Below, in pieces: positions 44,493-53,341 of a stretch of 64,000 nt of DNA; the first letter of the stretch is position 1; each line of letters begins with the position of its first letter. A program made the position numbers and the translations under genes. Source of the stretch: Gammaproteobacteria bacterium. Lineage in GTDB: Bacteria > Pseudomonadota > Gammaproteobacteria > Steroidobacterales > Steroidobacteraceae. The notes below the pieces were generated by a model. It made no database searches and was not told the DNA's origin. It was given only the letters and a program-made list of their open reading frames with translations. Where the stretch lies: positions 1-64,000 of the forward strand of contig JAQGOE010000234.1 of NCBI GenBank assembly GCA_028293725.1. The letters run 5' to 3'.

Positions 44493-45872
44493 ATGAACAC
44501 GCCTTCTGGAGTTTCCCAGCCACCGGAGCAGTCAGGTTCCGCGGCGCCGCCTTCGGCATTGGCGCGACTTCTCAAGACAGTCGCCGCGGTGGAGGCCTTG
44601 GAGGTCAGGGCGGTGTTGCTGAGCATGCTCTACTTTCTATTCCTGTTTGGCAGCTACTCGGTCATCAAGCCGGTGCGCGACGCCATGGGAACGGTGTACG
44701 GCGTCAAACATCTGCAGGAGCTGTTCACCGTCACATTGATCGCCAGCCTGGTGTTTTCACCACTGTATGCGGGCCTCGCCTCGCGCATGAAGCTGTCGAC
44801 GTTCCTGCCGTGGGTCTACGGCTTCGTCGCCGCGACGATCCTGGTGTTCTACGCGATGTTCGTGAGCGGCCGTTACCAGGACCGCTGGATCGCCGCAGCG
44901 TTCTACGTCTGGGTGAGCACCTTCAATCTGCTGATCATCTCGGTGTTCTGGACCTTCATGGCAGACATCTTCTCGCGCGCCCAGGCGAAACGGCTGTTTG
45001 GCTTCATCGCCGCCGGCGGCACCATCGGCGGCATCGTGGGCCCGGCCATTGCCACGTTCCTGGCGAAGTCGGTCGGCAACAACGGGCTCATGCTCATCGC
45101 TGCCGGCGGCTTCGTCGTCACCGCCGTGATGGTGACTCTGCTCGCCAAGGAGAAGGAGAAGCTGTTGGCGGCCGGTGGCGAGGCGCAGAAAACCACGCTG
45201 AATCACCGACTCGGTGGCAATCCACTCGACGGCTTCCTGCTGCTGTTCCGCTCGCCCTACTTGCTGCTGTTGGCGTTATTTCTGCTGCTGATGACCTGGA
45301 TTTCCACGATCGTATACTTTCAACTCGGCGACCTGATCACCAAGGCGTTCGAGAGTAAGGAAGCGCGCACGCAGGCGTACGCCACCATAGACCTGACCGT
45401 CAACAGTCTCGCGGTGCTGGTGCAGCTGTTTGGTACGGGGCGCATCATTCAACGCTTTGGCGTGCAGACCGGACTGTTGCTCAATCCAATCATCATGGTG
45501 ATCGCGTTCCTCGCGGTGGCCTTCTCGCCGGTGCTCATGATCCTGGGCGGCATCCAGATCGTGCGCCGCGTCGCCGAGTACGCCGTCGCCAAGCCGACCC
45601 GGGAGATGTTGTTTACGGTGGTCGACCAGGAGAGCAAGTACAAGGCCAAGAACGTGATCGACACCGTGATCTATCGCTTCGGCGATTTCAGCTCGGCGTG
45701 GGTGAGTGCTGCCGTGCTGCCGTATGGCGTTACGGGATTAGCCATCTTTGGCGTAATCACCTCCGTCGTGTGGTTCCCGGTCGCCTATGTGCTCGGGAAG
45801 CGTTACGAGAGCGTGCGCAGTGGTGATTTGGTCGGCGGGAAGACGTCAGCCGCGGCCTCAGGCCACGGCTGA
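44493..45872 (+). CDS. MFS transporter, Npt1/Npt2 (NTP/NDP exchanger)-like
   Basis: 459-aa twelve-helix membrane protein. YSVIKPVRDAMGTVYGVKH after helix 1, FWTFMADIFSRAQAKRLFGF and GGTIGGIVGPAIATFLAKS in helices 4-5, and KPTREMLFTVVDQESKYKAKN late in the sequence are characteristic of a bacterial family annotated as nucleotide transporter-like MFS proteins. Free-living members have not been shown to exchange ATP, and their substrate is unsettled. The N-terminal 35 residues are hydrophilic and proline-rich. The 3' end overlaps the convergent kinase gene by 15 bases. Confidence 0.8.
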   Translation: MNTPSGVSQPPEQSGSAAPPSALARLLKTVAAVEALEVRAVLLSMLYFLFLFGSYSVIKPVRDAMGTVYGVKHLQELFTVTLIASLVFSPLYAGLASRMKLSTFLPWVYGFVAATILVFYAMFVSGRYQDRWIAAAFYVWVSTFNLLIISVFWTFMADIFSRAQAKRLFGFIAAGGTIGGIVGPAIATFLAKSVGNNGLMLIAAGGFVVTAVMVTLLAKEKEKLLAAGGEAQKTTLNHRLGGNPLDGFLLLFRSPYLLLLALFLLLMTWISTIVYFQLGDLITKAFESKEARTQAYATIDLTVNSLAVLVQLFGTGRIIQRFGVQTGLLLNPIIMVIAFLAVAFSPVLMILGGIQIVRRVAEYAVAKPTREMLFTVVDQESKYKAKNVIDTVIYRFGDFSSAWVSAAVLPYGVTGLAIFGVITSVVWFPVAYVLGKRYESVRSGDLVGGKTSAAASGHG

Positions 45873-48257
45873 TTCGACATTAAGGGTCATCGCGGTCCGG
45901 AGCTCTCCGATGGCCGCGATGATCTCTTCCGCCTGCGCGAATCGCTCGGCGCGATTCTTCGCGACGAGCTTGTGGAGGAAGTCCTCGTAGCGGGAGAGTG
46001 AATGCGGCAACGGCGGGAGCGGTGAGTTCACGTGTTGCTGCAATACTTCCATCGCCGTGGCGCCCGTGTAGGGCTTCCGCCCCGTCAGCATCTCGTAGAG
46101 CATGATGCCGAGGCTGTAAAAGTCCGAACGGACGTCGAGAATCTCACCCTGCGCCTGCTCCGGGCTCATGTAGTAAGGCGAGCCACGTAACACGCCCGTG
46201 CGCGTGCTCGGCGTGCTTCCGTCCAGTGCCCGCGCGAGGCCGAAGTCGATGAGGGCGACGTCGTCATTCTCTCGCAGCATCACATTTGGTGGCTTCAGGT
46301 CGCGATGCAGGAGCCCCGAGTTGTGTACGACTCGCAGCGCGCACGCGATCTGCTCCACGTAACGCAGAGCCTCCCCCTCCTTGAGGCCGGCCTGCATTCG
46401 GGCCTTCAGATCACCTCTCAGGAGATACTCCATCGCGAGGTATTCGAAGCCGGCGTGTACGCCGTAATCGTAGATCTGCACGACGAGCGGATCGCGGATG
46501 GCGATGATCGCTGTGTACTCGCGCTCGAGGAATTGGCGACCGGCCGTATCGTCACGGAGCGTCTTGCTTACCTTGAGCGCCACATTGCTGCCGAGTGAGA
46601 TGCTGGTGGCGAGATACACCACCGCCTTCTCGGACTCACCGATCTTCATCTTGATGATGTAGCCGGGGATGAATTCCGCGGTGACCGCGGGAGAGGGAGT
46701 CGACGGCCGCTTCGAGCTGCCGCTCTTCGCACTCTTGCTCTTGGACGTTGCGCCTACTGCGGTGGTGCCAAAAATGCTGCTCTCAGTCGCCTTGATACCG
46801 GCTGCCATGGCGCTCGCCGCGGCGGCGTCCAGCGCGGCCGCGATCGAGCGGGGTGACATGAGTTGTGTTGCGCTGTCGGAGGCGGCCTCCGCGGCACTGT
46901 CGTACTTCGTCGGCGCAGGTGCTGACAGTGATGCCGCTGCCGCTGCGAGCGTCGATGCCGATGCCAACGCCGGCATTGTTGCAGGTGCCGATGCTGTGGC
47001 CGATGCTAATATCGATGCCGGCGCTGCTGCAGGTGCCGATGCCGTGGCCGATGCCAATGTCGATGCCTGCGTTGTTGCAGGTGCCGATGCCGGCGCGAAT
47101 GCCATTGCGGATGTCGATGCCGCCGTCGACGCCGATGCCGCTGTTGCGGGTGCCGGGGTGAGCGAAGGCGCCGAGCCTGGTACCTGGCGGGGGCCCGCAT
47201 CGGCCTTGGCGAGCGTGCTCTCGTCGCTGCGTTTGAGTTGGGCGATGAGTTCGTTTACGTCGAGTATCGGGGCCTGGGTCGAGGCGGCCTGAGCCGAGAA
47301 CTCGAAGGAGCTTGCCTCCGCGTCATCGGTCCAGCTGTCGGGCGATTTGGCTCCAGTCTGTACCGCGCTCTCCGGTGCTTGCGCCGCCGGCGTCGCCTCT
47401 GTTGGTGTTGAGTGCACTGGCGCCGGTGCCGGGTCCGCCGGTGTTAAATCCGCTGACGCTGCCTCGGCCTTCGGGCCTGCGTCGCCCCGCTGGCTTGCGT
47501 CGTGCTTCGTGCTTACATCGCCGTACGAGCTCGCGTCAGTTCTCGGACTCGCGTCGGCCTGCTGGCTTGCGTCGCGCTTCGTGCTCGCGTCGCCGTGCGA
47601 GCTTGCGTCGGCTCTCGGGCCGGTATCGGCCTCGTAACTCCCAATCTGCGCGGCTGCCGCGGGCTCCGCCGTCGGGCCTGCCGGTGGCGTCGGGGTGGCC
47701 GCAACGGCCAAACTAACCACGCTTTGGCTAATTCCCACACCGTACGGCTTCGGCTGCTCTCTCGTCGTCTCGTCATCCGGAGGCGGTGACACGTCCGTCA
47801 CGTGAGCAAGACTCGCCAGCTTGCGCTGCACGCGCTTCTCTATCCGCCTCAGCGCGAGCCGCACAGAAGTATTCAGCCGCTCCGGTGTCAGCAGTCGCTT
47901 CGGCAGGTAATCCACCGCGCCGAGTTGCAACGCCCTGACAGCGGTCAGCTCATTGCCGTCCTCGGCCAGCGCGATCACCGCAGGGAACACGGGCTTCCCA
48001 CGCAAGCGGCGCAGCAACTCAAGGCCGCGCGCCTGCGGATCCTCAGGGCTCGAGCCGAACGATGCCGTGAACAACATGATGTCGCAATCGCGACCCGAGT
48101 CGGCTTCTAGCCAACGGTCGAACTCGGTCAGGTTGATCACGCTCAGGCTCGATTCCGGGCAGAACACGCCCAGATGGTGGCCAAGCCATCGGCCGTACCG
48201 GACGTCGTCGTCGACGACCAGTAATCGGGGCGGTGTGGATGTGCGATGTGCTGTCAC
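45858..48257 (-). CDS. Ser/Thr protein kinase with N-terminal degenerate receiver and repeat-rich linker
   Basis: 799-aa protein. Residues 11-130 are a receiver fold (RLLVVDDDVRYG, DYLPKRLL), but the phospho-acceptor position in CDIMLFTASFG is Thr64, not Asp, so it is probably a pseudoreceiver. Residues 140-530 are a low-complexity linker with two tandem-repeat blocks. The kinase lies at about 535-799 with VALKVSK, LLHRDLKPPNVML, LIDFGLA and YYMSPEQAQG all intact, though its glycine loop (KIGESEKAVVYLA) lacks the usual glycines. There is no transmembrane helix, so it is cytosolic. GTG at 48257 overlaps the upstream stop as GTGA, indicating translational coupling to the receiver-TonB_C protein. 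Its 3' end overlaps the MFS gene by 15 bases. Confidence 0.9.
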   Translation of the reverse strand: MTAHRTSTPPRLLVVDDDVRYGRWLGHHLGVFCPESSLSVINLTEFDRWLEADSGRDCDIMLFTASFGSSPEDPQARGLELLRRLRGKPVFPAVIALAEDGNELTAVRALQLGAVDYLPKRLLTPERLNTSVRLALRRIEKRVQRKLASLAHVTDVSPPPDDETTREQPKPYGVGISQSVVSLAVAATPTPPAGPTAEPAAAAQIGSYEADTGPRADASSHGDASTKRDASQQADASPRTDASSYGDVSTKHDASQRGDAGPKAEAASADLTPADPAPAPVHSTPTEATPAAQAPESAVQTGAKSPDSWTDDAEASSFEFSAQAASTQAPILDVNELIAQLKRSDESTLAKADAGPRQVPGSAPSLTPAPATAASASTAASTSAMAFAPASAPATTQASTLASATASAPAAAPASILASATASAPATMPALASASTLAAAAASLSAPAPTKYDSAAEAASDSATQLMSPRSIAAALDAAAASAMAAGIKATESSIFGTTAVGATSKSKSAKSGSSKRPSTPSPAVTAEFIPGYIIKMKIGESEKAVVYLATSISLGSNVALKVSKTLRDDTAGRQFLEREYTAIIAIRDPLVVQIYDYGVHAGFEYLAMEYLLRGDLKARMQAGLKEGEALRYVEQIACALRVVHNSGLLHRDLKPPNVMLRENDDVALIDFGLARALDGSTPSTRTGVLRGSPYYMSPEQAQGEILDVRSDFYSLGIMLYEMLTGRKPYTGATAMEVLQQHVNSPLPPLPHSLSRYEDFLHKLVAKNRAERFAQAEEIIAAIGELRTAMTLNVESAVA
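46981..47124. repeat. 48-bp tandem repeat, about three copies, inside the kinase gene
   Basis: Copies begin at 46981, 47029 and 47077, each starting GCAGGTGCCGATGC. On the coding strand they give a 16-residue period of the type ASTLASATASAPAAAP. The sequence before 46981 is a weaker copy. In-frame length lets the copy number change without a frameshift. Confidence 0.75.
47490..47633. repeat. 72-bp tandem repeat, two copies, inside the kinase gene
   Basis: Two copies, 47490-47561 and 47562-47633, encode 24-residue units of the type TDASSYGDVSTKHDASQRGD. The protein stretch is rich in Asp, Ser, Lys and Ala, and offers many serines and threonines as possible kinase targets. Confidence 0.75.
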
Positions 48258-50299
48258 TTTTGTAGTGCGAAGCGTACGCGCACGCGCGCGCGTTGGTTGA
48301 TAGGTTGGCCGTCCCGCAGGATGGGCCGGTACTTCCATTTACGAACGGCATCCGTTGCCGACTGCTCGAACGTGCCAGCCGGATCCGCCCCTATGACCGA
48401 GATATCGCTGACAGACCCGTCTATCAGCACCAGGAACTGCATGTCGACCCAGCCGGTCAAGGCGCGCTCCCGGGCCGCCGACGGGAATTCCGGCCTCACG
48501 TAGTGAGTTATTTCGAGCTCAGCGGCAGTCACGAATTCGCCGGCCTTCTTGGCGGCGTCCTGCGTGGCTTTGATGTCAGTGTTGACAGCGCTGATGCTAG
48601 CCGCGTCGACTCCGGCCTCGTGGGCCTCAGCGAGCCAGCGTTGCGCACTCGCGTAATCCTCGCGGTGGGCGGCGCTTTTCGCCTCGTCGAGGGTGCGCGC
48701 GGCAAACGCCTGATGCGCGGCTTGCGTGGAGGGATGCGCAGGGTCGGATTGCGCGAGTTGGGCGAGGTAGAATTTCGCGCTGTCAGAAGCCGGATCCAAC
48801 ACCTTGCCCTGCATGAGACGTTGGTTGAATAGAAGCGCCAGTCGCGCGAGCGCATCGGCCTTGGCGCCGGTACGCACCCGCTGGGCTTCCTGGGTCAGGG
48901 CTTCGATATCGTCGGCATTGACGCCGGCATCCGCCGCTACCTGGATCCAGTGCTCGCCCTGCTCGGCGTTGCCGGTCAGCAGCGCCTTGTGAGCCTCGCT
49001 GACGAGACGGTCGAGGAATTGCCGTTGAGTTTGTTTCACTTCGCTGTCGTTGGGCGCGAGCGCCCGGGCCGACTCGATGTAGAACTGCGCGTTGTCCTGC
49101 GCGGGCTCCACCAGGTCACCGGTGCGCATGCGCTCGTTGGCGCGATTGACGTAATCCCGGATCCGGTCACTGAGCTTTTTCTGCTCGAGTTCCTGCCGGG
49201 CCTCGGTCACGAGTGTCGAGTGCTGTCCCTCGCGCGTTGCGCCGTCGAGAACCGACAGCGCCTGTTCGATATTGCCACTCGAGGCCGCCTGACGCGCCTG
49301 GGCCAGGGTGGCACGCTCGCGTTCCTTGCCGATCTGCGCCATGAGAAAGGCTACCCGGACGTGCTCCGGTTTGATGGTCCGGGCCTGGTCGGTGAGCTTC
49401 TCCGCTGCGTCGAGATGTTGTGCCAGCAATTGTGCCTCGGCGGCCGACAACAGTCTGTCGATCACCTTCTCCACGCCGTTAGCCGCCCGTGAATCTTGCG
49501 GATTCCGCTGCAATGCCTGGCGGTACAGGTCGGCCGCGTTCGCGCCCGGCGGACTCACCAGGGCGCCGCTCGCGAGAGCTTTCTCGGCTCTGGCCAACAC
49601 GTCCTCGAGTGCGGCGTCGCGCGGTTCGGCGGGCGCCGCTGTGTCGGCGGCGGCAGGTGCCGAAATCTTCGGCGGTTGGCTGTCGGATCTGTGCAGGAGC
49701 AACCAGCCGCCGAGCAGGCCGGTGGCAGCCAGTGCCGCGCCACCCAACACCAACATGTTGGCTCCGGCACCGGGCCGCTCGCGGGAGGGCATCGTGCCGG
49801 CCGTGACAGTAGCGGAGCTCGCCTGCTCTTCGCCGCGCCGGCGCCAGGCCGCATCGACAAACAGCCGCACGCGCTGTTCAGACACGGGCTTGTGCAGAAA
49901 TCTGTAGATCGTGCCGTTGGTGATCTGTGTGGCGAGGGCGCTCTGATCGTCGACGCTGCCCGCGACGATGAGGACCAGATCGGGGAACTGCGCCCGCAGG
50001 CGCTCGGCGAGCCGCTCGATCGGGCTGGCGACGGCGCTGGCGTCGAGAATGGCGACGCCCGTGTTCTCCGAGAGCAAATGCGAGGCGAAGTCGGATTCAG
50101 CGCTTACCGCGAAAACATCGTACTCCGAGCCGATTGCCCGCAGTGTGTGTACCAGCGCCTCGTCCCGTGACAGGACGAGCAAACCCACGCTTGCGGGCGC
50201 GCTCTGGCGGAGCGCAGCGTTCAAGGCTGGAACGCCGTGCGCGCCGGCCGCCGGTACGCCGGCCGCCCGAAAATCCTGAAGTGGAGAGCCGCTCGCCAT
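48254..50299 (-). CDS. Receiver - transmembrane - periplasmic helical - TonB C-terminal domain protein
   Basis: 681-aa inner-membrane protein with an unusual layout. Residues 36-155 are a cytosolic receiver: GLLVLSRDEALV, acceptor Asp86 in GVAILDAS and lysine in FLHKPVS. Residues 182-203 form one helix (LVLGGAALAATGLLGGWLLL). Residues 230-590 are alanine/glutamine-rich helical repeats, TPR-like or coiled. Residues about 592-681 (VRPEFPSAARERALTGWV to WKYRPILRDGQPI) are a TonB C-terminal domain, which should contact outer-membrane or secretin partners. The ATG at 50299 is a choice; the frame is open to 50473. GTGA overlap with the kinase. It lies downstream of gspB on the same strand. Confidence 0.82.
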   Translation of the reverse strand: MASGSPLQDFRAAGVPAAGAHGVPALNAALRQSAPASVGLLVLSRDEALVHTLRAIGSEYDVFAVSAESDFASHLLSENTGVAILDASAVASPIERLAERLRAQFPDLVLIVAGSVDDQSALATQITNGTIYRFLHKPVSEQRVRLFVDAAWRRRGEEQASSATVTAGTMPSRERPGAGANMLVLGGAALAATGLLGGWLLLHRSDSQPPKISAPAAADTAAPAEPRDAALEDVLARAEKALASGALVSPPGANAADLYRQALQRNPQDSRAANGVEKVIDRLLSAAEAQLLAQHLDAAEKLTDQARTIKPEHVRVAFLMAQIGKERERATLAQARQAASSGNIEQALSVLDGATREGQHSTLVTEARQELEQKKLSDRIRDYVNRANERMRTGDLVEPAQDNAQFYIESARALAPNDSEVKQTQRQFLDRLVSEAHKALLTGNAEQGEHWIQVAADAGVNADDIEALTQEAQRVRTGAKADALARLALLFNQRLMQGKVLDPASDSAKFYLAQLAQSDPAHPSTQAAHQAFAARTLDEAKSAAHREDYASAQRWLAEAHEAGVDAASISAVNTDIKATQDAAKKAGEFVTAAELEITHYVRPEFPSAARERALTGWVDMQFLVLIDGSVSDISVIGADPAGTFEQSATDAVRKWKYRPILRDGQPINQRARVRVRFALQK

Positions 50300-50656
50300 T
50301 GTGAATACCAAAGCCCGCCGGCGGGGACCAATCGGCCACCCGGTAGTCCCCCGACGATGCCGCAGAAATAGGACATTTGTCGCCACCGGACGACGTATTC
50401 TGTGAAACTCGTCATCTTGTCGCGGCTTTACCTGCGACGAGGCGCTGCCAAACACCGGGGTGGATGGTCGCAATCAATTATGTGAATCGCAACCGTGGAA
50501 CATCCCTCGAATAGCGGTTAACAAAACCCGTTGAAAACAAACGCAACGCAGTTCACACAACGCACCAACAGCGTGCGCAGTTATCGTGACTCGTCGCGTC
50601 AGTTTGGTGCCGTCGGAGATGGGTGTCTGCTAATGGCGTCAGTCGTGACGCCCCCA
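50300..50656. other. 357-base region between gspB and the receiver-TonB_C gene
   Basis: No gene recognised. The last 174 bases (50300-50473) keep the downstream frame open and could be an N-terminal extension if an earlier start is used. The rest is AT-richer than average and contains a TCGCAA direct repeat (50468-50473 and 50487-50492). It probably holds a promoter for the receiver-TonB_C/kinase pair, though no convincing hexamers were found. Confidence 0.4.
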
Positions 50657-51619
50657 TCAATCATGAGGCAACAGAAATCGGCTTCCATTGGAGGACAACA
50701 CCACGCCCTCAGGCGTGATGCTCTCCACATGTACCCCTTCGCGCAGGTTGTCGCCTTCATGAAGCTTCTGCATGTTAATCATGACGAAGCGCTCCTGCGG
50801 TTTGGCCGCGAACACGTGCAGATCGAGGCGCAATTCCGGAATGTGCGCGCCGGGTGCGAGCACCACGTCCTGGTACAGCGGCACGCCGCTCGAAGTGCCC
50901 CGGGAGACGTGGTTGCCGAACCCGGCCGGCGCCGGCGCATCGGCGGCCGGCGCGTAGTCGTCGGGGTTCGAGCCGTCCGCCTGGCCGCCAGCGCCGTTGC
51001 CAGGGTAGGCAGGTGGCGGCTGGGTCATCCCGGCCGTCTGTGCCACAGGCGACGTGGGAGCTGTTCCCGCCACCGGGACGGTGCCCGGCCCCTGAGCCAT
51101 GCCTTGACCCTGCTGTGCGCCCTGTGGGCCTCCGGAGCCGGGAGCCCCGCCCTGACCCTGGTACGCCTGCGCCGGCCCAGAGGGCGCGCCAGGATAGGAC
51201 TGGTTCGCGCCAGCGGCTGCGCCTGCATACTGCTGACCCGACCCCTGGGCCCCGCCTGGATATGACTGGGCCGACCCCGCGCCTGGATACGGCTGGTTGC
51301 CGGGCGCCTGCCCCGCGCCGGGGTACGCCGACGAGCCCTGCCCTTGGCCCCCACGGGGGTACGAACCGGCCGACCCACCGCCCGCGGCGGTCTGCCCCGC
51401 AGCCGGTGGCGCGCCAGTGGCCGCCTCAGCCGTGGCGGGCCGCCGCAGCAGCACCCACCCCACGATCAACAGATTTACTGCCAGCAGTCCTGCCAGCCCC
51501 ATCGCCCACAGCGGCAAGCCGTTCCGCGGCGGCGCGACCCTGACTTCGAAGAGCGCGGGGCCGTTTTGCCGTTGGCGGTCGGTTTCGGACTTTTTCAGGG
51601 CATCTAGAATGAACGACAT
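50657..51619 (-). CDS. gspB: General secretion pathway protein B
   Basis: 320-aa bitopic inner-membrane protein. MSFILDALKKSETDRQR is the diagnostic N-terminus and residues 37-58 are the membrane helix. Residues 65-225 are a Gly/Pro/Gln/Tyr-rich spacer with degenerate SYPG-type repeats, longer than in typical GspB. The C-terminal 80 residues (VYQDVVLAPG-like LYQDVVLAPGAHIPELRLDL, then LREGVHVESITPEGVVL) are the T2SSB domain. With GspA it carries or assembles secretin across peptidoglycan. Three bases separate it from gspA, so an operon is clear. Confidence 0.92.
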   Translation of the reverse strand: MSFILDALKKSETDRQRQNGPALFEVRVAPPRNGLPLWAMGLAGLLAVNLLIVGWVLLRRPATAEAATGAPPAAGQTAAGGGSAGSYPRGGQGQGSSAYPGAGQAPGNQPYPGAGSAQSYPGGAQGSGQQYAGAAAGANQSYPGAPSGPAQAYQGQGGAPGSGGPQGAQQGQGMAQGPGTVPVAGTAPTSPVAQTAGMTQPPPAYPGNGAGGQADGSNPDDYAPAADAPAPAGFGNHVSRGTSSGVPLYQDVVLAPGAHIPELRLDLHVFAAKPQERFVMINMQKLHEGDNLREGVHVESITPEGVVLSSNGSRFLLPHD

Positions 51620-51622
51620 CGG

Positions 51623-53332
51623 TTACCCGCCGTGAGTGTCGGCCACGTACAGCAACGGCGCATCGGATCCAGCGACGGCGCTCGCGAGCGCTATCTGCGT
51701 CTGGACTCCTGCGATGCCGTCGACCGTGAGCCGGTGTTGGCGTTGGAATTCCCGCACGAGGTTCGCCAGCTCGGTGTCGAATACGTCGCTCACCGGACCG
51801 TCGCTGTGCTCGCCCCGCACATGCTGCAGACTCTCCCGGAGCCAGCGTACATCAGCGCCACGCATTCCGGGTGAGAGCGACTTCACCTGACTGGTTCCAG
51901 GACGCCACAACATCACAAAATCACCGAACCAGTAGCGCGACAGCTCGCCGATGCCTATGTCATGAGTCGTCCCGCCGAGCTCGATCCGCGCGTGCTCGTC
52001 GTCTAAATGCGTCAGTACGACCTGGTGCGAGGCGCCGTCGTCGTCGTTGACCAGCAGTATCGCGGGACGGTTGTACAGGTGCAGCTGTGCCAGCGAGCCG
52101 CGCTGGGTGAGGCAGTCCAACCCCTGTTGCGAGGCCTGGGTGCACGGGTCCGTGCTGGCGGGCGTGTACTTGATGCCCCACAGGCCGAAGAGTTTGGCGA
52201 ACGCGCTGTCGGTATCGGTTTCGTCGCTATGTTTGGCGAGTAGAGCCGCCAACGAAGAAACCTCTCGCGAGATAGTTCCGACAGCAGCGGCCGCCGCGGG
52301 CGCACTCATGCTCGTGGAGACGGGAGTCAGTTTGTCGTCCGCCGCTCGTGCCGCGGGCGTTGAATGAGCAGTTGAGCCGGCCGTGACCATGGTCGATTGG
52401 CCGGCATCCCGGCGTGGCTGCGAGCCCCACAGCCGCGTATTCCACAGCGCAACCGTCGCGCACACCAGGACCACCACCGTACTTCCCGCGGCGGCCCAGG
52501 GTAGCCAGTTCGGCACGATCCGCTTACCAAACACCTCGGACGCCGCGTGGCGTACGAGAGTTGAGGTGACTCTATGGCTATCCATGGAGTAGGCGCCGAG
52601 CAGGGCGCGATCGCAGATGACGTTGATGACTCTGGGTACGCCGACGGAGAGGCGATAAATCTCGCTCAACGCGGCTGCGCTAAAAATGTCGTTGGTTGCG
52701 CCGGCAACGCGCAGGCGGTGGCGGACATACGCCGCCGTCTCATCTCGTGACAGCGGGTGCAGGTGATAACGGCCGGTGATGCGCTGCGCGAGCTGGCGCA
52801 GCTCATTACGTCCGAGCAGCTCGCGCAACTCCGGTTGGCCGATCAGGATGATCTGCAACAGCTTCTGGGTGTTGGTTTCGAGATTGGTGAGCAGGCGCAC
52901 CTGCTCGAGCACTGAAGGCGCGAGATTCTGTGCCTCGTCCACGACGAGCACCACGCGGCGGCCCGCGCCGTGCGCCCGCAGGAGATAGTGACTGAGAACG
53001 TCGACGAGATCCTTCAGGCTCTCCGTCGACGAGTCAGGTACCCCGATACCGATTTCCTCGCAGATCGTCAAAAGGAATTCGGGTGCGGTCATCCGCGGAT
53101 TGAGGATGAGGGCAATCTCGGCATTTTTCGGCGTCTGCGCCAGCAGAGAGCGCACGATGGTCGTCTTTCCCGTGCCCACTTCGCCCGTGAGCTGCACGAA
53201 ACCGCCGGCCTCGGTGATGCCGTACAGCAGGTGAGCCAGGGCTTCGGCGTGGCGCTCGCTCAAATAGAGATAGCGCGGATCCGGAGTGATCGCGAAAGGC
53301 TTTTCGTTGAGACCGAAAAACGAAAGGTACAT
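51623..53332 (-). CDS. gspA: General secretion pathway ATPase A (ExeA family)
   Basis: 569-aa protein. MYLSFFGLNEKPFAITPDPR is the ExeA/GspA signature. The AAA domain (about 1-270) has Walker A in GEVGTGKTTIV and Walker B in VVLVVDEAQNL. One membrane helix lies near 277-295, a C39-like peptidase-fold domain about 380-470 (LNRPAILLV-type strands, TDPCTQASQQGLDCL) and a peptidoglycan-binding domain about 480-560 (RGADVRWLRESL, REFQRQHRLTVDGIAG). It works with GspB to place the type II secretin or a related secretin through the wall. It starts nine bases after dinB. Confidence 0.93.
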   Translation of the reverse strand: MYLSFFGLNEKPFAITPDPRYLYLSERHAEALAHLLYGITEAGGFVQLTGEVGTGKTTIVRSLLAQTPKNAEIALILNPRMTAPEFLLTICEEIGIGVPDSSTESLKDLVDVLSHYLLRAHGAGRRVVLVVDEAQNLAPSVLEQVRLLTNLETNTQKLLQIILIGQPELRELLGRNELRQLAQRITGRYHLHPLSRDETAAYVRHRLRVAGATNDIFSAAALSEIYRLSVGVPRVINVICDRALLGAYSMDSHRVTSTLVRHAASEVFGKRIVPNWLPWAAAGSTVVVLVCATVALWNTRLWGSQPRRDAGQSTMVTAGSTAHSTPAARAADDKLTPVSTSMSAPAAAAAVGTISREVSSLAALLAKHSDETDTDSAFAKLFGLWGIKYTPASTDPCTQASQQGLDCLTQRGSLAQLHLYNRPAILLVNDDDGASHQVVLTHLDDEHARIELGGTTHDIGIGELSRYWFGDFVMLWRPGTSQVKSLSPGMRGADVRWLRESLQHVRGEHSDGPVSDVFDTELANLVREFQRQHRLTVDGIAGVQTQIALASAVAGSDAPLLYVADTHGG

Positions 53333-53341
53333 GAATCGCTG

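Noticed and set aside
46669..47292. 207-codon Ala/Asp/Val-rich frame opposite the kinase linker
   Set aside because: Produced by the 48-bp and neighbouring repeats read on the other strand; no ribosome site or known domain.
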